A DNA stretch of 11,726 nt from Candidatus Moraniibacteriota bacterium (GTDB lineage Bacteria; Patescibacteriota; Minisyncoccia; Moranbacterales; GCA-2747515), in contig JALVPE010000068.1 in NCBI GenBank assembly GCA_027031945.1, positions 1 through 11,726 of the forward strand. The letters are read 5' to 3'. Made by a program: the position numbers and the translations under genes. Position 1 is the first letter of the stretch. Every line of letters begins with the position of its first letter. Positions 6,487 through 11,726 of this stretch are shown one piece after another. The notes beneath the pieces are model-generated. The model saw only the letters and a list, made by a program, of their open reading frames with translations, was not told the origin of the DNA and did no database searches.

Positions 6487-9039
6487 CTACAAAATTGTTG
6501 CTGCGCTTAGGTGGTCACCTGATTTTGGCTTCATTATGCGTACTCCCTGAGTTGCTCTTGAGAGTGTTGAGATATTTCCAAGCGGTGTGCGTATGATTTG
6601 TCCGTTTGCACTTGTTATTATTACGTCGCTGTCTGTGTCATCTGAACTTACTATGTAAGCACTTACTATTCGACCGGTTTTTGGAGTAATTTTTGCAGTT
6701 TTAATTCCACTACCTCCACGACGCTGAGCCTTGTACTGCGTCATTTTGGTTTTTTTACCATATCCGTTTTCTGTTAGGATAAATAGTTCAGTTCCTTTTT
6801 GACCTTTGAACATTACATCCATTCCTACCACTATATCATCTTTTTTGAGTTTTATACCTCGCACACCAGCAGCTGAGCGTCCCATTGCTCGAACATTTGC
6901 TTCTTTAAATCTAATTGCTTGACCTTGTGCAGTAACAAGTGTTATCTCATCTGTTCCAGTGGTAGGCTTAACCCATTTCAGTTTATCTTGTCCTTTCAAT
7001 TTTATTGCAATCAATCCACTACGTCTTACATTATCAAAGTCTTTAATTTTTACTTTTTTAACCACTCCGGCTTTTGTTGCCATAAATAAAAATTTAAAAC
7101 CGTCTTCTTTATTAAATGGAATTATTTCTGTGACTTCTTCATTTGGTGCAAGTTGTAAAAAATTTACGATGGCATTTCCTTTTGCTGTACGAGTTGATTC
7201 CGGAATTTCATATGCCTTTGTTTGAAATACCTTACCAGTATTTGTAAAGAAAAATAAATTATCATGTGTCATAACACTCAGCATACTGCGAACACTGGCA
7301 TTCTCTTTTGTGTTTGCACCTATCACACCTTTACCACCTCGTTTTTGTACGCGATATACATTGGGATTCATGCGTTTAATATATCCATCGGTAGTCATTG
7401 TGATGATTGCTTCTTCGTTTGCCACCAAATCTTCTTGTTTAAATTCTCCAATAGCGCTTTTGAAAACTTTAGTTTTGCGAGCATCGCCAAATTTATCAGC
7501 TAATTCAGTAAGTTCATTTTTGATGATATCTTTTTGTTTTTTTTCACTTTTTAGAATCGCTTCAAGTTTTTTGATTAGACGCAATTTTTCTTTTAATTCA
7601 TCCTCAATTTTTTTTCTCTCCAATCCTGCAAGGGTTTGAAGTCGCATTTCCAAGATTGCAGTTGCTTGTAAATCAGAAAATTTGAATTTTTTACGTAGAT
7701 TATCATGAGCTGTTTCACGAGTTCTGGATTTTTTAATCGTTTCTATTACTTTGTCAATATTATCAAGAGCTTTTTGTAAACCTTCTAAAATATGAGCACG
7801 ATCTTTTGCTTTTTTGAGGTCAAATTTTGTACGACGTACTACCACTTCATGACGATGTGCTATATAATATTCTAAAATTTCTTTTAAATTTAAAATACGT
7901 GGTTCAATACCATCAACAAGTGCAAGCATATTTGCATTGAAGTTTTTTTGTAGATCTGTGAGAGTGTATAGTTTGTTGAGAACTTTTTGAGGATAAGCAT
8001 CTTTTTTTAATTCTATAACTATACGAACTCCATCTTTACTGGATTCATCACGTAGTGCTTTGACACCAATAATTTTTTTATCTTTTATTAGAGTGGCAAT
8101 TTTTTCAATAAGAGCGGATTTATTTGTTAAATATGTCATTTCTGTCACAATTATTGAAAATTGGTTTGCACGACCTTCTATAATTTCAGCTTTTGCTCGC
8201 ATTGTGATTCGTCCACGGCCAGTTGCATATGCCTCACGGATTTCTCTGTAATTATAAATCATACCTCCTGTAGGAAAATCCGGACCTTTAATAAATTTCA
8301 TTAAATCATCCACGTCAGATTTTGGTTTGTCTATTAGTAATTTAATTGCATTTGTTAATTCAGTTAAATTATGTGGAGGTATGTTTGTTGCCATACCAAC
8401 AGCAATACCCATTGTTCCATTTAATAATAATTGAGGTAGTTTTGCAGGTAATACAGAAGGCTCTTGATGCACTCCGTCAAAGTTTGGTCGGAAATCAACG
8501 GTGTCTTTTTCAATATCAAACAACATTTCTTCGGCAATTGGACGTAATTTCGCTTCAGTATAACGATAAGCAGCAGCATTATCACCATCCATAGATCCGA
8601 AGTTTCCTTGTCCCCATACCAGTGGATAACGAAGTGAAAAATCTTGAGCCATGCGAACCATTGTGTCATAAACTGCCGTATCACCATGTGGATGATATTT
8701 ACCAAGTACTTCACCTACAACCGTTGCACTTTTACGGAATTTTGCAGAAGGTTTAAGGCCTGTTTTCCACATAGAATACAAGATACGACGATGAACCGGT
8801 TTAAGCCCATCACGCACATCAGGTAATGCACGAGAAACAATCACGCTCATTGCATATTCGAGGTAAGATTTTTGCATTTCCTGTACAATTGGTTGTGGGG
8901 AAATATCCTTGTGTTCCGATTTTTCCTCTTTTGCTTTTTTTATCATATATTTAATAAATTTATTTATAATATTATCACATAAAAAACCACAAAAAACACC
9001 TCCTATATGTTTTTTGTTTGTATTTTTTATTATTTTCAA
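6487..9039 (-). CDS. gyrA: DNA gyrase subunit A
   Basis: The breakage-reunion subunit of DNA gyrase, which with GyrB introduces negative supercoils using ATP. It is essential. The 850-aa reading runs from TTG 9039. The family core starts near residue 47 (ISPQPIVQEM), followed by the resistance-determining region HPHGDTAVYD (116-125, Thr at the E. coli Ser83 position), catalytic Arg159-Tyr160 (AAYRYTE), a coiled-coil arm and the C-terminal beta-pinwheel from about 540. The GyrA box QKRGGKG (565-571) marks it as GyrA and not ParC. The start is uncertain. TTG 9039 has AAGGAG seven bases upstream but adds 31 residues that do not resemble the family, whereas ATG 8946 (819 aa) gives a normal N-terminus but lacks a close ribosome site. 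It follows the one-TM protein by 64 bases and ends at the bidirectional terminator. Confidence 0.97.
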   Translation of the reverse strand: MKIIKNTNKKHIGGVFCGFLCDNIINKFIKYMIKKAKEEKSEHKDISPQPIVQEMQKSYLEYAMSVIVSRALPDVRDGLKPVHRRILYSMWKTGLKPSAKFRKSATVVGEVLGKYHPHGDTAVYDTMVRMAQDFSLRYPLVWGQGNFGSMDGDNAAAYRYTEAKLRPIAEEMLFDIEKDTVDFRPNFDGVHQEPSVLPAKLPQLLLNGTMGIAVGMATNIPPHNLTELTNAIKLLIDKPKSDVDDLMKFIKGPDFPTGGMIYNYREIREAYATGRGRITMRAKAEIIEGRANQFSIIVTEMTYLTNKSALIEKIATLIKDKKIIGVKALRDESSKDGVRIVIELKKDAYPQKVLNKLYTLTDLQKNFNANMLALVDGIEPRILNLKEILEYYIAHRHEVVVRRTKFDLKKAKDRAHILEGLQKALDNIDKVIETIKKSRTRETAHDNLRKKFKFSDLQATAILEMRLQTLAGLERKKIEDELKEKLRLIKKLEAILKSEKKQKDIIKNELTELADKFGDARKTKVFKSAIGEFKQEDLVANEEAIITMTTDGYIKRMNPNVYRVQKRGGKGVIGANTKENASVRSMLSVMTHDNLFFFTNTGKVFQTKAYEIPESTRTAKGNAIVNFLQLAPNEEVTEIIPFNKEDGFKFLFMATKAGVVKKVKIKDFDNVRRSGLIAIKLKGQDKLKWVKPTTGTDEITLVTAQGQAIRFKEANVRAMGRSAAGVRGIKLKKDDIVVGMDVMFKGQKGTELFILTENGYGKKTKMTQYKAQRRGGSGIKTAKITPKTGRIVSAYIVSSDDTDSDVIITSANGQIIRTPLGNISTLSRATQGVRIMKPKSGDHLSAATIL

Positions 9040-9103
9040 TCAACTACTCCTTATAAAATATATTATAAAATAATGTTATAAGGATTGGTTGATTGGAAAT
9101 TAT

Positions 9104-9397
9104 TTAAATTTCATTTTGTTTTGCACTATTTTCCAGTAATTCATCAATCGATACAGGTTTTTCAGCAGGTGTGCTATTATTCGGATTAAGTTCATTTATG
9201 TGTTTTTTAATCGCATCAATTTCTTGTTGTGATTTGGTGTCAGTGTGTATTTGCAAAAAACTTGTTCGTAAAGAAACGAGCCAAATAAAAATTACCAAAA
9301 ACATTACCATGCCAACGGATAACCAAACATAACGCATTCTTATGTGTTCCGGTTGTTCGCGAATATTTTCTACTTTTTTTTCTATTTTATCAAACAT
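9104..9397 (-). CDS. Small single-pass membrane protein upstream of gyrA
   Basis: A 97-aa protein. A charged N-terminus (about 1-22, with REQPEHIRMRYVW) is followed by one membrane helix (about 23-43, ending in IWLVSL) and a polar tail rich in E, K, N and S. The positive residues before the helix favour the N-terminus inside. The start is ATG 9397 with no strong ribosome site, 30 bases after the MBL-like gene, so translation may depend on that gene. I recall proteins of this shape as common hypothetical genes in Patescibacteria, but I can name no function. It is probably co-transcribed with gyrA. Confidence 0.75.
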   Translation of the reverse strand: MFDKIEKKVENIREQPEHIRMRYVWLSVGMVMFLVIFIWLVSLRTSFLQIHTDTKSQQEIDAIKKHINELNPNNSTPAEKPVSIDELLENSAKQNEI

Positions 9398-9427
9398 AAT
9401 GAGTTTGTTAAAAACTTTATAGATTTT

Positions 9428-10090
9428 TTAGATGACTTTTAATAAAGCTACCGTCATCGATTTGTTTTCAATGTCCTTTTTTTTAATCACCAATTTGTCT
9501 TCTTTGGTTTTTGGACAATTACCAATTTCATTACAAAATCCTTTCTCATCAATAAGTGTTTTTGCTTTTAATCCTTTCGTTTTATATTGCATTGGTATAA
9601 TTAATTTTGCTTCTAGTTTTCTAGCTGTTATTTCCGCAGTTTTAGCATCAATGCCTTGAGTATCTCCCACTGGGATAAACAAAATATCAGCATCTATAAC
9701 AGTATCTAAAATTTCAGGTGGGAGTTCAGTGCCAATTGCTCCCAAATAAGCTATTTTCATACCTTCTACATCTAAAGAAAATATAACAGTATTACCACGA
9801 ACTTCACCGCCACTATGATCAGCAAGTGAATCAGAACCAATAATGTTTATACCGGCAACAGCATATTCACCAGGTCTATCAATAATTATGGGATTACCAC
9901 GTAACACACCGGGATTGCTGAACATTTGATCAGGATGGGGGATCAAAACAATGTCGGCATTACTCTGTGGTGGACGAAGTCCAAATTGTTTATCATAAGG
10001 CGCAAACACAATAGTTACGTCTTTGCTACCACGTCCTTCGGTTTTGGCAACAATCTTGAAACAAGATAAGCCATGATATGTAATATGCAT
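9428..10090 (-). CDS. MBL-fold protein with lost metal ligands
   Basis: A relative of the UlaG-like metallo-beta-lactamase-fold hydrolases by its layout: a MHITYHGLSCFKI start, an ADIVL strand, a GEY turn, RGNTVIF, the KIAYLG strand, then ILFIPVG...IDAKTAE and IIPMQYKT. In active members these places carry metal ligands (HxHxDH; HLGD; PMHYKT). Here the first motif is PHPDQ, the second has Tyr-Leu-Gly-Ala and the third has Gln for His, so metal hydrolysis is probably lost. It may bind a ligand or partner instead. The start is ATG 10090 (220 aa). An in-frame TTG at 10102 would add four residues, but no ribosome site supports it and the family normally begins at this Met. No signal peptide is seen. 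It is first in a likely operon with the one-TM protein (30-base gap) and gyrA. Confidence 0.8.
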   Translation of the reverse strand: MHITYHGLSCFKIVAKTEGRGSKDVTIVFAPYDKQFGLRPPQSNADIVLIPHPDQMFSNPGVLRGNPIIIDRPGEYAVAGINIIGSDSLADHSGGEVRGNTVIFSLDVEGMKIAYLGAIGTELPPEILDTVIDADILFIPVGDTQGIDAKTAEITARKLEAKLIIPMQYKTKGLKAKTLIDEKGFCNEIGNCPKTKEDKLVIKKKDIENKSMTVALLKVI

Positions 10091-10153
10091 ACAGTTTTTC
10101 AATATAGAATTTATTACGTTTCAACTATGTCTGAAACCATTTTTACCTACTTA

Positions 10154-10182
10154 ATAGTAGCATATATGAGAATTTTTGTCAT
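10154..10182 (-). promoter_or_regulatory. Putative promoter for the MBL-TM-gyrA operon
   Basis: On the minus strand ATGACA (10182-10177), 17 bases, TACTAT (10159-10154), about 65 bases before ATG 10090. The matches are fair, not strong. The IS ends about 125 bases further upstream, so this promoter was probably untouched by the insertion. Confidence 0.4.
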
Positions 10183-10251
10183 CTATAATTTATTGCAGGC
10201 ATGACAAGTTAAATGAACTATATATTTAATGTGAGTGGTTGATTTTATTAG

Positions 10252-10277
10252 ATAAGTACTATATGTTGGATACTTAT
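10252..10277. repeat. Small inverted repeat between the MBL-like gene and the IS
   Basis: ATAAGTA (10252-10258) and TACTTAT (10271-10277) form a 7-bp stem with a 12-base loop. Imperfect outer pairing (GTGAGTGGT near 10231 against ACCACAC near 10280) could lengthen it. It may be a terminator or operator remnant left from before the IS inserted. Nothing else is recognisable in 10103-10307. Confidence 0.35.
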
Positions 10278-10377
10278 GCACCACACTTATTATAGAACCT
10301 AAAAATCAGTATTTTCCAATCCTAAGATGTCCGGAAATTATGTTTTACAATAATGCTGATATTTTTAAATTAATTGA

Positions 10378-11616
10378 TTAAATTTTAATATTTTTAAATA
10401 ATTTTTCTTTTGCTTTGTTCATTTTTTTACTAAACTCTAAGTCACTTTCACAATAAGCTATTTCATCCAATTTATCAAATGTGATTTCTTTTTTGAGATA
10501 TTGTTTTACATTATCAATAGATTTGAGTTTTTCATAAGGAGTTAAATATACATCATATTTCTTTTTAATTTTACCTCTCTTATCTACATAGTCTGTAGCA
10601 TATCCACAAACTCTATGATAGTTTAAAAACAAATTAAAATATTTTTGATAAAACTTATCTATAGAGGAAGCATATTTTTTAGGAATATGATTTCTGCCCA
10701 TATACTTTCTAATAATAGCTCCATTCTTACTTTCAACCAAAGCTTGATCATTAGTTTTTCTACTCCTAGATTTAGTTTGTTTAATTATCAAAGAATTAAG
10801 CATTTCAGCAATAGAATAATTAATATATTCACTACCATTATCTGAATGAAAATTAATAATTTCAAATGGAAATTGTTTAATTAATTTTTCTAATAAAGGT
10901 CTCATAAATTCTTCAGTAATTTGTTCTACACAACCAACTATTTCCCATTGTGTTACTTCATCTATTATATTTATATGATAAACCCCTTTAACACCGTTAA
11001 AATCGCCCTGATGCACTGAATCAACCCTTAAAAACCCAGGTTTACCATCAGGTTGAGGTTTAGTTCTTTCACCAATTGAAACTGTTGTAGTATTGGTTTT
11101 TGTATAATGCATTGTAAGCGATTGATATTGAAGACTTTGATTTCTAATATTGTAAATATGACTAACAGATATTTGAGATACTATCTCATATTCCTTTTTA
11201 CCAAATTTTTCATATTCTCTAACAAGAGTTTCTTGTAAAGAACGTGCATTAGGATATTTCAAATCTCTATCTGCATTAGCCAATAGCTCTATTTCTGTAG
11301 GACCATATTTACAAGGAAACTTAGTTCTATTATTAACAGTAAGATTGACTAATAACTTACCAGATTTCCATAATTTAATTAATCTTCTTATATGTCTAGT
11401 AGAATAATTTGTTAAAATACTTAAATATTTTCTAACTATTTTTCGTTTCTTTTTACCTAATTGTCTATAATGTACTTTTACTAAAGTTTCACTAATTAAA
11501 TCATATTTTTCTTTTCTAGAATTAATTTGAAACTCTATATTCTGAGAACTCTTTAAAAACTCTTCAATATCCTCTATACTAACAATGCGATTAGTATTCA
11601 TAATGATATTTACCAT
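10378..11616 (-). CDS. IS transposase, DDE (rve integrase-core) type
   Basis: Cuts and joins the ends of the surrounding IS. The 412-aa protein has a helix-turn-helix region (about 58-95, with YSTRHIRRLIKLW) and a linker. The integrase-core domain then shows the catalytic acids Asp199 (LRVDSVHQGD), Asp259 (FHSDNGSEY) and Glu295 (ALVESKNG), with 35 residues between the last two (DD35E). A basic Lys-rich tail follows. All three acids and the reading frame are intact, so it is probably active. The start could be ATG 11616 or ATG 11601. Neither has a ribosome site, and a TACAAT -10-like box at 11631-11626 would give a nearly leaderless message for 11616. An inverted repeat (ATGATAT/ATATCAT, 11603-11620) covers the start and could hold translation low, which is common in IS elements. 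Confidence 0.9.
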   Translation of the reverse strand: MVNIIMNTNRIVSIEDIEEFLKSSQNIEFQINSRKEKYDLISETLVKVHYRQLGKKKRKIVRKYLSILTNYSTRHIRRLIKLWKSGKLLVNLTVNNRTKFPCKYGPTEIELLANADRDLKYPNARSLQETLVREYEKFGKKEYEIVSQISVSHIYNIRNQSLQYQSLTMHYTKTNTTTVSIGERTKPQPDGKPGFLRVDSVHQGDFNGVKGVYHINIIDEVTQWEIVGCVEQITEEFMRPLLEKLIKQFPFEIINFHSDNGSEYINYSIAEMLNSLIIKQTKSRSRKTNDQALVESKNGAIIRKYMGRNHIPKKYASSIDKFYQKYFNLFLNYHRVCGYATDYVDKRGKIKKKYDVYLTPYEKLKSIDNVKQYLKKEITFDKLDEIAYCESDLEFSKKMNKAKEKLFKNIKI

Positions 11617-11669
11617 ATCATCATTATTGTAAAAACTTTTTCGCCTTGCAAATGTCCCTTAACAAAAAG

Positions 11670-11718
11670 GGACATTTTGCATTGGAAATAGGTTCATTTC
11701 CGGACATCTTGCATTGGA
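11670..11718. repeat. Two direct 17-bp boxes in the IS right end
   Basis: GGACATTTTGCATTGGA (11670-11686) and GGACATCTTGCATTGGA (11702-11718) differ at one base and lie 32 bases apart, about three helical turns. An inverted partial copy (GGACATTTGCAA on the minus strand) lies at 11646-11658. The left IS end has only the terminal copy. They are probably transposase-binding sites. The same boxes occur at 70-86 and 102-118. Confidence 0.75.
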
Positions 11719-11726
11719 GAAGACTA

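Larger units (their letters stand above)
10308..11725 (-). mobile_element. Complete insertion sequence, 1418 bp, DD35E transposase
   Basis: The terminal inverted repeats are about 30 bp. The left end 10308-10338 begins AGTATTTTCCAAT and the right end 11725-11696 (read inward) begins AGTCTTCTCCAAT, and both share AAGATGTCCGGAAAT after a one-base length difference. The right boundary is fixed by where identity with 1-125 ends. One transposase gene (10378-11616) fills the element, and about 110 bases upstream of it carry repeated boxes. The target-site duplication cannot be judged because only one base follows the element. The family is uncertain: the rve-type catalytic domain places it in the broad IS3/IS481 superfamily or an unclassified group. 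Confidence 0.9.

Noticed and set aside
8665..8694. Thr121 (E. coli Ser83 position) as a quinolone-resistance mutation
   Set aside because: Thr is the natural residue at this site in many species, and the second key residue, Asp125, is unchanged.
8421..8714. Minus-strand frame of 97 codons inside gyrA
   Set aside because: It is an out-of-frame reading of the conserved GyrA core with no independent start signal.
6487..9039. TGA read as glycine (Gracilibacteria-type code)
   Set aside because: A full-length GyrA with its many glycines has no in-frame TGA, and the other genes are also uninterrupted.
10103..10307. Search for a tRNA or a truncated gene in the gap before the IS
   Set aside because: No TTCGA arm, cloverleaf or coherent coding frame is visible; only a small inverted repeat and a possible promoter.
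1..11726. Terminal repeat as proof of a circular replicon
   Set aside because: The 125-bp match ends at the true IS boundary, and the next base differs (t at 126, a at 11726), so two IS copies explain it better than a circular overlap.

Overview
This is an AT-rich stretch of bacterial chromosome with compact intergenic spaces and nine non-transposase genes. The only clear housekeeping gene is gyrA. The low GC, the small exported or membrane proteins of unknown family, the LysM-CHAP wall hydrolase, the AAA/DUF4143 ATPase, and gyrA behind a small single-pass membrane protein and an MBL-like protein together suggest an uncultivated lineage of Patescibacteria/CPR type. That placement is inferred from gene style and is not proven. 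All ten complete coding sequences end in TAA or TAG (none in TGA). No TGA interrupts the 850-codon gyrA frame, so TGA=Gly recoding is not supported.

Layout. Positions 1-125 are the right end of an insertion sequence whose body lies outside the window. A complete copy of the same element (10308-11725, one DD35E transposase on the minus strand) closes the window. Both copies have the same orientation, and the shared sequence is identical over 125 bp at an offset of exactly 11,600 bp. Everything between them, gyrA included, therefore lies between direct repeats.

After the left IS comes a strong promoter and an anchored LysM-CHAP peptidoglycan hydrolase (249-1457, +). It converges on an exported protein with eight cysteines in four close pairs (1473-2633, -). 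Next are an unknown 142-aa protein (2835-3263, +) and a consensus promoter followed at once by a terminator hairpin that competes with an alternative hairpin (3288-3401). That leader precedes a 79-aa protein with a CxxCxCxC motif and a hydrophobic tail (3519-3758, +), which ends in an intrinsic terminator. A perfect 19-bp inverted repeat (3838-3879) and three AAAATAGT boxes lead into an AAA-type ATPase with a DUF4143-like C-terminus (4032-5150, +). Two unknown proteins (5279-5923 and 5964-6401, +) form a likely operon that ends in a bidirectional terminator.

On the minus strand an MBL-fold protein lacking its metal ligands (10090-9428), a one-TM protein (9397-9104) and gyrA (9039-6487) follow one another in a probable operon ending at the same bidirectional terminator.

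The items most worth a second look are the attenuator-like leader with its tiny Cys-motif protein, the MBL pseudo-enzyme beside gyrA, the exported four-Cys-pair protein, and the asymmetric repeat-rich IS end. No gene-free stretch exceeds 300 bases; the longest are 3264-3518 and 10103-10307. I recognise no tRNA, rRNA or CRISPR array.
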